A DNA stretch of 41,915 nucleotides from Candidatus Andersenbacteria bacterium RIFCSPHIGHO2_02_FULL_46_16 (GTDB lineage Bacteria; Patescibacteriota; Andersenbacteria; UBA10190): contig MHHQ01000012.1 in assembly GCA_001817065.1 (NCBI GenBank), positions 1-41,915 of the forward strand, read 5' to 3'. Under the pieces are notes generated by a model. The model was not told the origin of the DNA. It made no database searches and worked only from the letters and a program-made list of their open reading frames with translations. Shown here piece by piece: positions 33,548-41,915 of the stretch. Within the stretch, counting starts at the first letter, position 1, and every line of letters begins with the position of its first letter. The translations under genes and the position numbers were made by a program.

Positions 33548-33865
33548 TTATCGACGGAAGACTGATCGTTCCAGGCGTTCCACGCGTTGGGGCAAGTGAC
33601 GAATTTCTCTAAGGAGTTGATTGTTCTCGTTAAGGACGTTAAGTACAGCCTCTTGTCCGCGTTCGAGTCGTCCCAGATGGCCATCGACTTTGTTGAATCG
33701 CTTATCTATTTTTTTAAGTCGCTCATCGACTTTGTTGAATCGCTCATCGACGACATTAAATTGCTTGGCAGTGATGGCTGCTAACTCTTCGATGTCATTA
33801 GTCGTCGCGTGTTGACTATTATTACTGAAAGCTGCCAGTTGGTTTTTTTTTCGTGTTTTCTTCAT
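33548..33865 (-). CDS. Coiled-coil protein, 105 aa
   Basis: Begins MKKTRKKNQLA, then a helical region with a near-repeated heptad-type unit ('ERFNKVDERLKKIDKRFNKVDGHLGRLERGQ') and a second amphipathic helix ('LLREIRHLPQRVERLERSV'). The repeated 'VDERF.KVDERF.KIDKRF' units are a frequent feature of small CPR coiled-coil proteins of unknown role. No membrane helix; probably a cytoplasmic oligomer. The ATG at 33865 is preferred to the upstream 33910, since the added residues look non-native. Plus-strand frames over the repeats are shadows. It is divergent from the nucleotidyltransferase-like gene. Confidence 0.65.
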   Translation of the reverse strand: MKKTRKKNQLAAFSNNSQHATTNDIEELAAITAKQFNVVDERFNKVDERLKKIDKRFNKVDGHLGRLERGQEAVLNVLNENNQLLREIRHLPQRVERLERSVFRR

Positions 33866-33952
33866 AAGCACCAGAGTGCCACAAGCCATAGCTGAAGGCA
33901 ATGCAATCAAATCCCTATTTTATCTTTTCTAAAGAGGATTTACGCTTGAGTT

Positions 33953-34993
33953 ATGCAGGGGGACTGGTATTTAGAGCAGGCAGTATTTGATACGCTGCGT
34001 TTTTATAGCCTATTTGAAATGCCTTTAACGAAGGTGCAGATATGGCGGTCTTTGGTGGTGGCTCGGGATGATTCGGGGCAGCGGTGGCATGGTCATCAAG
34101 CGCCGAGTTTGCAGGATGTCGCGGAAACGCTGAGTAATTCGGCGATGCTAAAAAAGAAAGTGGGCATCTTGTGGGGTTATTATTGGCTGCGAAGTGCGGT
34201 GCATAAAGAAGGGCCAGGAGGAGAAGAGGAAAAGCAGGAAGCTATACGTTATGTGCGGCAACGATTGACCAGGCATGCGTTGGCCCAACAAAAATGGAAG
34301 ATTGCCCGACGGGTGGGGTGGTGGTTTGATTTAGTGCCACTGGTAAGAATGGTTGGCGGCAGCGGATCCCTGGCGTGGTTCAATACCAGCTGGTCCAGTG
34401 ATGTGGACTTGTTTGTAGTGGCTAGGCGCGGCCGGATATGGACAGCTCGAGCGCTGCTGCTGCTGATCAGCCAATTATCCGGGCGCCGCAGAAAATATTG
34501 GGACGAGATTTCGCCGGACAATATTTGTTTAAATCATTATATAACCGAGGATGCTCTATTAATGAATCGGGCAGTAAGAAACTTGTACATGGCGCAGCAG
34601 TATACTGCGATGGTGCCGCTAATTGGTTTAGATGTATTTGGCCGCTGGTGGGAGGCTAATCAGATGTGGCTACGTCAATATGTGATTTATCCCGAGCGGC
34701 CGTTGATTAAGTCGAGATTATTTATTCAGGAGCGGGTTTGGCGGCAGAGGATTAAGGAGCTGCTGGAGAACTGGTTACTAGAACTGCCCGGCGATTTAAT
34801 AGAACGAACATTGCGATGGTGGCAGCTGAGAGCAATAAAGAAACACGAGGGACGACGAGGAAGATTAGTTAACGATAGGTTGCATGATCGGGTTGTGCTG
34901 TCCGAGGATGAATTGGCGTTTCATCCGAATACAAAGGTGCCGTTAATATTGAGGAAGTATTATGAGGAAGAAGGGCAGAGGACTTTGTTATAA
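33953..34993 (+). CDS. Nucleotidyltransferase-fold protein with N-terminal winged-helix-like region
   Basis: 346 residues. The N-terminus 'AVFDTLRFYSLFEMPLTKVQIWRSL' matches a helix-turn-helix-like start that I know from a family frequent in CPR genomes ('..yFd.f.yPLT..Eiw..l'). The core 'GGSGSLAWFNTSWSSDVDLFVVARRGRIWTARALL' has the GS...SDxD pattern of Pol-beta-type nucleotidyltransferases (GS at about 136, DVD at about 149-151). 'DNICLNHYITEDAL' and 'NLYMAQQYTAMVPLIG' are further family motifs. The C-terminal third is basic and Arg/Trp-rich. Substrate unknown; an antitoxin/toxin or tRNA-related role would be guesswork. No Shine-Dalgarno is seen. Confidence 0.7.
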   Translation: MQGDWYLEQAVFDTLRFYSLFEMPLTKVQIWRSLVVARDDSGQRWHGHQAPSLQDVAETLSNSAMLKKKVGILWGYYWLRSAVHKEGPGGEEEKQEAIRYVRQRLTRHALAQQKWKIARRVGWWFDLVPLVRMVGGSGSLAWFNTSWSSDVDLFVVARRGRIWTARALLLLISQLSGRRRKYWDEISPDNICLNHYITEDALLMNRAVRNLYMAQQYTAMVPLIGLDVFGRWWEANQMWLRQYVIYPERPLIKSRLFIQERVWRQRIKELLENWLLELPGDLIERTLRWWQLRAIKKHEGRRGRLVNDRLHDRVVLSEDELAFHPNTKVPLILRKYYEEEGQRTLL

Positions 34994-35386
34994 AATCCGA
35001 AGCACGAAACTGGAGAAATCCTAAACAAAGCGGAGCGTTAAAAAATCCAAATGACAAAGATCAAATTTTCAATTTCCAATTTCCAATTTTCAAAGAAGCA
35101 TCAAGGCTGCAATTTTCAAACAGCGAGGTAGAAAAATCTAATGTCTAATCAAATCCTAAACGGAGGAAATCCGAAACAAATTTTAAATCCTAAAAAATTT
35201 CGAAACTAGAAATAAAAAAAATAGAAAATAGAAATTGGGCTCGTGAAATCCAAATGTCAAAATCCAAATGGCAATTCAATGACAAATGCCAAAAAGTGTG
35301 AATGCGTAGATGTGACAGTGAGATAGAAGGTAATAATATAGACAAAGACTTTATATGGGCGTAGTATCGGGGGTTGCGTTCTGGCT
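34994..35386. repeat. AT-rich intergenic repeat tract
   Basis: About 390 bp without a gene, made of degenerate short repeats: 'aaatcctaaac', 'caatttccaatttcc', 'aaatccaaatg', 'gaaactagaaat'. This is the standard CPR intergenic filler also seen at 15264-15310 and 33313-33466. I see no inverted repeat of note. Confidence 0.6.
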
Positions 35387-35413
35387 TTGATAAGTTTGTT
35401 TAGAGGCTAGAAT
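35387..35413 (+). promoter_or_regulatory. Possible promoter of the 242-aa CPR family gene
   Basis: TTGATA (35387-35392) and TAGAAT (35408-35413) match well, but the 15-bp spacer is short. A low-confidence call. Confidence 0.3.
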
Positions 35414-35453
35414 GCATCGTGTTGGTTCTTTTCACTACCTGGACGCTTGTTTG

Positions 35454-35472
35454 GTTTAAGGTGTGCTTAAAC
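35454..35472 (+). promoter_or_regulatory. Leader hairpin of the 242-aa CPR family gene
   Basis: GTTTAAG (35454-35460) / CTTAAAC (35466-35472), 5-nt loop, ending 4 nt before the GGGAG ribosome site (35476-35480). It could gate access of ribosomes or mark an operator. Confidence 0.45.
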
Positions 35473-35488
35473 TAAGGGAGCCCCAAAA

Positions 35489-36217
35489 ATGGAGGACGTT
35501 CACATGAGTACGAACCCCTTTTCGGTCGATGTGGTTATTTCTGGACAGGCAAAAAAGTTGTTTGAACAGCTATCGGGCCTGACCACTGAGCAAGCGCAGG
35601 AGTTATTGGAGGGTGGGTATTTCACTGCACTACGCGATGCCAAGAGGGCGGGCATTTTGCCACCTATCGGCCAAGTGCGAGACTTTCTGATGGGACGAAG
35701 GACCTTGGCGATTGTCGCTACTCCCAATTGGAAAGTCTGGAAAACCATCAGGATCGGCACAGGCATCAAGAACGGCAAAGGTTTTTGCTCGGAACTGGAG
35801 AAGGATGACTGCCGGATGGGCAGCCAGGATCGTGCCATGCTGGGTCAAAAGGTGTTTACCGTCGCTACCGAGGAGACCAAGGTTGATCTGGTCAGGCTGT
35901 CCGTCGCAGATCTGGGATTCAAGGAATGTGCCCGTTATGACGCCATCTGCGCCCGCGCCATAGAGATGGGTCTGGAACTGTGTCCGGCGGAAGTCGGTCC
36001 GCAACTTCGTTGGCAATACCCCGACCAGCCGCTTGGTGAGTGGTTGGTGATCGCAATGGAAGCCATCTGCGATTCGGATGGCAACCTCCGCGTCTTCCTC
36101 GTGTGGCACAATGACGCTGGTCTGTGGCTCCACAGCGAACACGGCTGGCTTGGCAGTCTCTGGTTTCCTGACGACCGTTTCGTCTTCCGTGCCCGCAAGC
36201 GGTCAAGGGCTGCTTGA
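35489..36217 (+). CDS. CPR multi-copy family protein of unknown function, 242 aa
   Basis: I recognise the family from Patescibacteria genomes, where near-identical paralogues recur, but know no function. Hallmarks are 'NPFSVDVVISGQAKKLFEQLSGLT' at the start, 'ATEETKVDLVRLSVADLGF', 'RYDAICARAIEMGLELCPAEVGPQLR' and 'PLGEWLVIAMEAICDSDGNLRVF'. The protein is soluble with no signal peptide. The gene is visibly richer in G+C than its AT-rich surroundings, which suggests transfer or expansion from another lineage. Two starts each have a good ribosome site: ATG 35489 (GGGAG, 8 nt) and ATG 35504 (GGAGG inside the first codons, 8 nt). A terminator follows the gene. Confidence 0.8.
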   Translation: MEDVHMSTNPFSVDVVISGQAKKLFEQLSGLTTEQAQELLEGGYFTALRDAKRAGILPPIGQVRDFLMGRRTLAIVATPNWKVWKTIRIGTGIKNGKGFCSELEKDDCRMGSQDRAMLGQKVFTVATEETKVDLVRLSVADLGFKECARYDAICARAIEMGLELCPAEVGPQLRWQYPDQPLGEWLVIAMEAICDSDGNLRVFLVWHNDAGLWLHSEHGWLGSLWFPDDRFVFRARKRSRAA

Positions 36218-36223
36218 GCTCTT

Positions 36224-36239
36224 GGGTCTTCTTAGACCC
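36224..36239 (+). terminator. First hairpin after the 242-aa gene
   Basis: GGGTCT (36224-36229) / AGACCC (36234-36239), 4-nt loop, followed by TTTG. Probably a secondary element ahead of the stronger terminator at 36250. Confidence 0.4.
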
Positions 36240-36249
36240 TTTGTCCCTT

Positions 36250-36290
36250 GAGCCCTTTGCAATTTGAAAAATTACATCGGGCTCTTTTTT
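36250..36290 (+). terminator. Terminator of the 242-aa gene
   Basis: GAGCCC (36250-36255) / GGGCTC (36279-36284) around a 23-nt AT-rich loop, followed directly by T6 (36285-36290). Confidence 0.75.
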
Positions 36291-36303
36291 ATTCCACTGC
36301 GCA

Positions 36304-36378
36304 GAAAACCATGGCCGTGAGATCGTGGTTGAATCAGCCGTCATCAAGGCTTTGGCCGACAAGGTGCGAATGGAATAA
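36304..36378 (+). pseudogene. Possible 3' remnant of a coding sequence
   Basis: A short open frame reading 'HGREIVVESAVIKALADKVRME' then stop, with codon-like third positions and the same G+C-rich flavour as the 242-aa gene upstream. No start codon or ribosome site belongs to it. It may be the tail of a decayed gene that arrived with its neighbour, or chance. Confidence 0.2.
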
Positions 36379-36556
36379 CCTCGCGCTGCCATTCAAAGTT
36401 GAGGGTTGCGGAGCAAAGTGGGTAGACAGTTTTCTGTTACGCGGGATTCCACCATCCCTTTGAGGGGGCGGGATGGGGTACCATTTGGAATAAGCAGGCC
36501 GGTGAAACAGCCTAATAACAGAAGGTAGATAGTTTGGGCGATGATGCACTTGCGCG

Positions 36557-36583
36557 TTAGCACTCGTGATGATAGAGTGCTAA
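36557..36583 (+). promoter_or_regulatory. CIRCE operator (HrcA binding site)
   Basis: TTAGCACTC (36557-36565), 9-bp spacer, GAGTGCTAA (36575-36583): a perfect match to the CIRCE consensus inverted repeat. It lies 25 bp before the -35 of the groES promoter and implies heat-shock control by HrcA, which is not encoded in this window. Confidence 0.95.
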
Positions 36584-36608
36584 TTAGTAGGAGGCAGATG
36601 AATTTAGC

Positions 36609-36637
36609 TTGCCAGGCAGGCTATTTTCAACTATAAT
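36609..36637 (+). promoter_or_regulatory. Sigma70-type promoter of groES-groEL
   Basis: TTGCCA (36609-36614), 17-bp spacer, perfect TATAAT (36632-36637). Predicted start near 36644, about 21 nt before the groES ATG. The leader is AT-rich with no Shine-Dalgarno. Confidence 0.75.
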
Positions 36638-36664
36638 GTAAGGTTCATTAATTATTAATTTTTA

Positions 36665-36970
36665 ATGTCAAAAAATATGAAAATAGAACCACTATATGAC
36701 AAGGTTGTGGTAAAACCTTTGGACGCAGAGGAAGTGACGGCATCTGGTATTGTGCTGCCGGATACAGTTGATAAGGAAAAGCCGATGCAGGGAGAAGTAA
36801 TAGCAGTCGGTCCAGGTAAGCGCTTGGAAAACGGACAGACAGCGCCGATGAGCGTTAAAAAAGGCGATAAAGTTTTATTCACCAAATATGCTCCGGATGA
36901 GGTGGAGATTGATAAAGAAGAATACTTAGTAATCGAAGAGGATAAGATACTGGGTATCGTCCGAGACTAA
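36665..36970 (+). CDS. groES: Co-chaperonin GroES
   Basis: 101 residues. 'IEPLYDKVVVKPLDAEEVTASGIVLPDTVDKEKPMQGEVIAVGPGK' covers the conserved N-terminal strand, the mobile loop (SGIVLP) that docks onto GroEL and the 'GEVIAVGPG' core. 'KKGDKVLFTKYAPDEVEIDKEEYLVIEEDKILGIV' completes the fold. It starts the CIRCE-controlled chaperonin operon, 36 bp before groEL. An in-frame ATG at 36677 (MKIEPL) matches the usual family start and is equally possible. Confidence 0.98.
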   Translation: MSKNMKIEPLYDKVVVKPLDAEEVTASGIVLPDTVDKEKPMQGEVIAVGPGKRLENGQTAPMSVKKGDKVLFTKYAPDEVEIDKEEYLVIEEDKILGIVRD

Positions 36971-36985
36971 ATAAATAATTTCTAA

Positions 36986-38674
<1,689 letters not shown>

Positions 38675-38690
38675 CATTGGCAATGAGCAG

Positions 38691-38720
38691 TAAAAATTTC
38701 CCCAGTTGGGGAAATTTTTA
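38691..38720 (+). terminator. Terminator of groES-groEL
   Basis: A 13-bp perfect stem (38691-38703 with 38708-38720) with CCCC/GGGG core, loop AGTT and a T5 run in the 3' arm. Symmetric, so it could work in both directions. Confidence 0.9.
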
Positions 38721-38802
38721 TATACAGTGTTGAAAAGAGGAAGAAGGGGTGGATCGTGGGAAATCTCGGTGCAACAATTGTAAAATGCTATATCATATAA
38801 AT

Positions 38803-39120
38803 ATGGCTGAAGAGAAACAAATATTGGATATGGAAGAAAAGAATGTCTTTGCCGCGCTTTGCTACGTGGGTGTGTTGGTATTGGTGCCGATACTGGTGCG
38901 CAAAGATGACCCATTTGTTAATTGGCATATCAGGCAGGGATTGGTGGTACTCGGAGTATTAATTGTGTCTTTACTGGCGTCTGCCTGGATCGAAGTGGTC
39001 GGCAACGTACTGTTTCTAGTGGTGATGATAGTAGATATTATTGCGCTGGTGCAGGCGTTGATGGGTAAGAGCTGGAAGATACCACTGCTGGGTACTTTGG
39101 CGAGTAAGTTTCGGATTTAA
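38803..39120 (+). CDS. Small membrane protein, DUF4870/Tic20-like
   Basis: 105 residues with three or four membrane helices. 'EEKNVFAALCYVGVLVLVPILVRKDDPFVNWHIRQGLVVLGVLIV' resembles the DUF4870-type pattern ('..l.Yig.l..iPll..kd..Fv.fH..QgL'), and the C-terminus is 'VQALMGKSWKIPLLG'. Function unknown in that family. ATG 38803 is preferred to 38749: the family starts here, and a TATCAT hexamer (38791-38796) lies 6 nt upstream, in line with a leaderless message. Confidence 0.75.
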   Translation: MAEEKQILDMEEKNVFAALCYVGVLVLVPILVRKDDPFVNWHIRQGLVVLGVLIVSLLASAWIEVVGNVLFLVVMIVDIIALVQALMGKSWKIPLLGTLASKFRI

Positions 39121-39164
39121 TCTTGAGCGGGAAGACATGTCGCCAGACGGTCCCGCTTGAGGTG

Positions 39165-39173
39165 TGGTAAAAT
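39165..39173 (+). promoter_or_regulatory. Extended -10 promoter of pyk
   Basis: TGG-TAAAAT (TAAAAT at 39168-39173), with 6 nt to the pyk ATG, so transcription would start at or next to the first codon. No -35 box of note. Confidence 0.5.
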
Positions 39174-39179
39174 TTTAAG

Positions 39180-40622
39180 ATGAAGAAGACAAAAGACCGA
39201 GGAGTCAATCGGACTAAGATTGTTGCTACCTTAGGTCCGGCGTGTAATGCGGAAGGGACATTACGAGAGATGCTGAAGGCCGGTATGGATGTGGCGCGAG
39301 TGAATTTTTCACATGGCAGTGCGGAAACAAATTTTGCGCTGTTGGCGAAGTTGCGCAGTGCGGCGGCGAAAGAAAAACGGGAAGTAGCGGTGATGCAGGA
39401 TTTACAGGGGGCAAAATTGCGGGTAGGCCGTTTGCCAGATGCAGGGCTAGAACTGCTGGACGGTTCAACGGTCGTCTTGCTGGCCGGTGCGAGCAGTGCG
39501 GAAGATGGCTTGATACCAGTGCCTTATGTAACGCTGGCTAAGGAAGTGAAGCGGGGCGATGCAATTTTGTTAAGTGACGGATTATTGGAACTGGTGGTCA
39601 TAGCGGTAGAGGGCAGGAGAATACTGACGAAGGTAGAAGTAGGCGGTACATTAATTTCTTATCGCGGCTTAACAGTGCCAAACAGAGCGCTAGCCATTGA
39701 AGGTTTTACTGATAAGGATAAAGCAGATTTGATTCTGGGAATTAACAATAACGTAGATATGGTGGCGTTATCGTTTGTGCGTACCGCTGAAGATGTGCAG
39801 CAATTAAAGAAAAGAATCAATCGTTTATGCGGAGATAGCATCGAGCCGCCGCAAGTAATTGTAAAAATTGAGAAGCGGGAAGCGATCGACAATTTTGACA
39901 GCATTTTGGAAGAAGCGGATGCGGTCATGGTCGCGCGAGGTGACTTGGGACTAGAAACTGCATTTGAGCGGGTGCCGGTGATGCAAAAAGAGCTGATTGC
40001 TAAATGTCTGGTGGCAGGCAAGCCTGTGGTGGTGGCAACGCACATGTTATCCTCAATGACGCTTAAGCCGCGTCCAACCCGGGCGGAAGCGTCAGATGTA
40101 GCCAATGCTGTGATAGATCATGCGGATGCTCTCATGTTGTCGGAGGAAACTGCGATGGGCAGATATCCGGTGCGCAGCGTGAAAACAATGGCCGATATTA
40201 TTGAAGCGACAGAGGAGTCATCATTGGATAATTTAAAACCGGAGCGTGATTCCAAGGGTGCGCCAACCCAACTGGCGGTAGCAGCAGGAGCGGTGGAGTT
40301 GGCGAGGCAAGTGAAAGCGGCTGCCATTCTAGTAACGACCAGGTCCGGATATTCGGCGCGGGCGGTGGCTCGGTTCAGACCAGAAATTCCTATAATGGCA
40401 GTGACAGACAGTGTTAGGGTGCAAAAACAGCTGCAGCTTAGTTGGGGTGCTTGGCCAATTTACGTAGAAGGTTATACCGAACCAGACAAGATGGTGAAAA
40501 GAGCTTTACAAATAATAAAAAAAGATAAACGAATTAGTTTGTCGGGTCAGGTGGTAGTTGTGTCTGGGCTGAAAAGCGGGCGGAGCGGCTGGGATCCAAC
40601 AGTGAGGGTAGTGAAGGTTTAA
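39180..40622 (+). CDS. pyk: Pyruvate kinase
   Basis: Last step of glycolysis: phosphoenolpyruvate + ADP to pyruvate + ATP. It has 480 residues. 'RTKIVATLGPACN' and 'ARVNFSHGS' form the N-terminal active-site part. 'LQGAKLRVG' follows, then 'PQVIVKIEKREAIDNFDSIL' with the catalytic Lys region, and 'ADAVMVARGDLGLE' as the metal-binding motif. 'PTRAEASDVANAVIDHADALMLSEETAMGRYPV' (family 'MLSGETA' is 'MLSEETA' here) and a C-terminal allosteric-type domain to 'VVVVSGLKSGRSG' complete it. It stands alone, with a -10 hexamer 6 nt before the ATG and no Shine-Dalgarno. Confidence 0.98.
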   Translation: MKKTKDRGVNRTKIVATLGPACNAEGTLREMLKAGMDVARVNFSHGSAETNFALLAKLRSAAAKEKREVAVMQDLQGAKLRVGRLPDAGLELLDGSTVVLLAGASSAEDGLIPVPYVTLAKEVKRGDAILLSDGLLELVVIAVEGRRILTKVEVGGTLISYRGLTVPNRALAIEGFTDKDKADLILGINNNVDMVALSFVRTAEDVQQLKKRINRLCGDSIEPPQVIVKIEKREAIDNFDSILEEADAVMVARGDLGLETAFERVPVMQKELIAKCLVAGKPVVVATHMLSSMTLKPRPTRAEASDVANAVIDHADALMLSEETAMGRYPVRSVKTMADIIEATEESSLDNLKPERDSKGAPTQLAVAAGAVELARQVKAAAILVTTRSGYSARAVARFRPEIPIMAVTDSVRVQKQLQLSWGAWPIYVEGYTEPDKMVKRALQIIKKDKRISLSGQVVVVSGLKSGRSGWDPTVRVVKV

Positions 40623-40652
40623 GATTAAGATAGTTTTGTTTGAGTAGGACAG

Positions 40653-40678
40653 AAAAAAAGTTCGGTGGGGACCGAACT
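40653..40678 (-). terminator. Terminator of purC
   Basis: AGTTCGGT (40659-40666) / ACCGAACT (40671-40678), 4-nt loop. On the minus strand it is followed by a T7 run (plus-strand A run 40653-40659). It lies 18 bp past the purC stop, and the convergent pyk transcript meets the same hairpin without a T tract. Confidence 0.85.
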
Positions 40679-40696
40679 GGAGTTAAATGATTCAGG

Positions 40697-41623
40697 TTAT
40701 AGGGAGGGAGATTGCCCGGTAAGTCTACGGTAGGCTTCCTCGTATTTAGCGATGGTTTGGGCAATTATCTGGTCAGGGAGTTGGGGCGGACGGCTATGTT
40801 GGTCCCACTTGGCTTCTTGGGTTAACCAATCACGAACATATTGTTTGTCGAAAGAGGGCTGGCTGTGACCCGGCTGATACTGATCGGCTGGCCAGAAGCG
40901 TGAGCTGTCTGGGGTCAGAACTTCATCGGCTAAAGTAAGATTGCCTTTGTGAAGTCCCCATTCGAACTTAGTATCAGCAATGATGATACCTTGCTTGAGG
41001 GCGTATTCAGAGGCTTGCCTATAGGCAGCTAAACTGCTTTCTTGTAGTTCGATGGCGATAGCTAATCCAAGGATAGAGTTACCGACCCATTCTTGGATTA
41101 TATCAGTCATCTTCTTAAGAGAAACGTTGACGTCATGCTGGCCCGATTCAGCTTTAGTGGAGGGGGTGAAAATTGGCGCAGGTAATTGGCTACATTCGGT
41201 CAAGCCGGGAGGAAGGGCAATGCCGCAAACCGATTGTGTTTTTTGGTAGGTTTGCCAGGCGGACCCAGACAGATAGCCGCGGACGATGCATTCGATGGGG
41301 GCTATCTTGAGCTTATGTACAATCATGGTGCGACCAAGATATTGCGGATCTAGGGTTTTTTGGTGCAGAGCTTCTCTTAAGATATTGGCGTCATCTGAAA
41401 TAAAGTGATTGGGGAAAATGGATAAGTGTTTGAACCAGAAAAGAGACATAGCATGAAGGATGCGACCTTTGTTGGGTATGAGAGTGGGCAGGATTTGGTC
41501 GAACGCGCTGATACGATCAGTACTAACAAGGGCTAAGCGGTCGCCGAGATCGTAAATATCCCGTACTTTACCTGATGTTCGAGAAACTGCTGCACGGTCG
41601 GTGGTGGTTGTGTCCTGGGACAT
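40697..41623 (-). CDS. purC: Phosphoribosylaminoimidazole-succinocarboxamide synthase (SAICAR synthase)
   Basis: ATP-dependent joining of aspartate to CAIR in purine synthesis. It has 308 residues, the longer form as in yeast Ade1. Motifs are 'SGKVRDIYDLGDRLALVSTDRISAFDQILPTLIPNKG' (ATP-binding part), 'CIVRGYLSGSAWQTY', 'STKAESGQHDVNVS', 'IIIADTKFEWGLHKG' and 'LADEVLTPDSSRFWP'. AGGAG with 7-nt spacing to the ATG supports the start. No other purine gene is nearby; most CPR bacteria lack a full pathway, so this may be a salvage step from an imported intermediate or part of a scattered pathway (inference). Confidence 0.97.
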   Translation of the reverse strand: MSQDTTTTDRAAVSRTSGKVRDIYDLGDRLALVSTDRISAFDQILPTLIPNKGRILHAMSLFWFKHLSIFPNHFISDDANILREALHQKTLDPQYLGRTMIVHKLKIAPIECIVRGYLSGSAWQTYQKTQSVCGIALPPGLTECSQLPAPIFTPSTKAESGQHDVNVSLKKMTDIIQEWVGNSILGLAIAIELQESSLAAYRQASEYALKQGIIIADTKFEWGLHKGNLTLADEVLTPDSSRFWPADQYQPGHSQPSFDKQYVRDWLTQEAKWDQHSRPPQLPDQIIAQTIAKYEEAYRRLTGQSPSL

Positions 41624-41736
41624 AGCTGGTCTCCTGAATCAATTGGGAAGTGAACTAAAGTTGGCACGACATACATATCAGCCAACGCTGGGTTATATAA
41701 GCACGAAATCGCTTTTATGCCAATAGTTTTGTTGGT

Positions 41737-41765
41737 TTGATTGGGTTGTAGAATATGTGTATAGT
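41737..41765 (+). promoter_or_regulatory. Promoter of tRNA-Ser
   Basis: TTGATT (41737-41742), 17-bp spacer, TATAGT (41760-41765). Predicted start near 41772, three bases before the mature 5' end. Confidence 0.7.
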
Positions 41766-41774
41766 GCTGACGTT

Positions 41775-41864
<90 letters not shown>

Positions 41865-41915
41865 ATTTTCACTTTTTGTGAAATCGTAAGAAACAGCCTC
41901 GGCGCAAAGCGCCTC

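Noticed and set aside
33587-33815. Two plus-strand frames with helical-looking translations
   Set aside because: They are shadows of the repeated heptad codons of the minus-strand coiled-coil gene.
33313-35386. CRISPR-like appearance of the repeated 'aaatcctaaac'/'tccaatgtccaat' tracts
   Set aside because: Units are short, degenerate and not separated by regular unique spacers, and no cas gene is present.
36248-36549. Short frames on both strands between the 242-aa gene and CIRCE
   Set aside because: They begin in the terminator or lack ribosome sites; only the 36304-36378 tail has coding flavour, reported at low confidence.

Overview
The window looks like a chromosomal segment of a Candidatus Patescibacteria (CPR) bacterium, probably of the Parcubacteria type. 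The case rests on several signs together: compact genes in short co-directional operons; standard genetic code, with TGA used as a stop; intergenic DNA full of the short 'aaatcctaaa', 'CCAGCCTTCG' and CCTACCGGTAGG-type repeats common in CPR genomes; a 242-residue protein of a multi-copy family I recognise from CPR genomes; a lone purC; a bifunctional phosphoglucose/phosphomannose isomerase; and many membrane proteins of unknown role. The assignment comes from recall and pattern reading, not a database search.

Layout. 1-4.8 kb (+): an RND-type efflux pair (adaptor and pump). 4.9-9.7 kb (mostly +): a DoxX-like membrane protein, an orphan gene on the minus strand, msrB-msrA, an anchored C39-like peptidase and a thioredoxin/DsbD-like fusion, which together suggest thiol redox and envelope protein quality control. 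9.7-11.1 kb (+): phosphomannomutase/phosphoglucomutase. 11.1-11.7 kb: a tandem duplication holding two predicted minus-strand small RNAs with CU-rich loops. 11.7-17.8 kb (-): trpS, ribonuclease J, tRNA-Leu(CAG), two small orphan membrane proteins and a phosphoglucose/phosphomannose isomerase. 17.8-20.3 kb (-): secG, a pilin-like protein and a family 5 solute-binding protein. 20.6-28.4 kb (-): uvrC, a YfhO-like membrane protein and a MacA/MacB-like tripartite exporter in one tight run. 28.6-33.3 kb (+): uvrA and a GT-C glycosyltransferase. 33.5-36.2 kb: a coiled-coil protein, a nucleotidyltransferase-fold protein and the 242-residue CPR family protein. 36.5-38.7 kb (+): CIRCE-groES-groEL. 38.8-40.6 kb (+): a small membrane protein and pyruvate kinase. 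40.7-41.6 kb (-): purC. 41.8 kb (+): tRNA-Ser(TGA).

Functionally the region mixes housekeeping genes (translation, RNA decay, excision repair, chaperonin, glycolysis) with sugar-phosphate and glycan genes (PMM, PGI/PMI, GT-C enzyme, YfhO) and two export systems. I see no CRISPR array, phage or complete insertion sequence.

The most notable structures are non-coding. There are two tandem small-RNA genes, each with its own promoter and terminator and a pyrimidine-rich loop complementary to Shine-Dalgarno sequences. There are three different MITE-like elements with terminal inverted repeats, one of them with a perfect 8-bp target duplication. Several genes also have a -10 hexamer so close to the start codon that the mRNA must be leaderless or nearly so.
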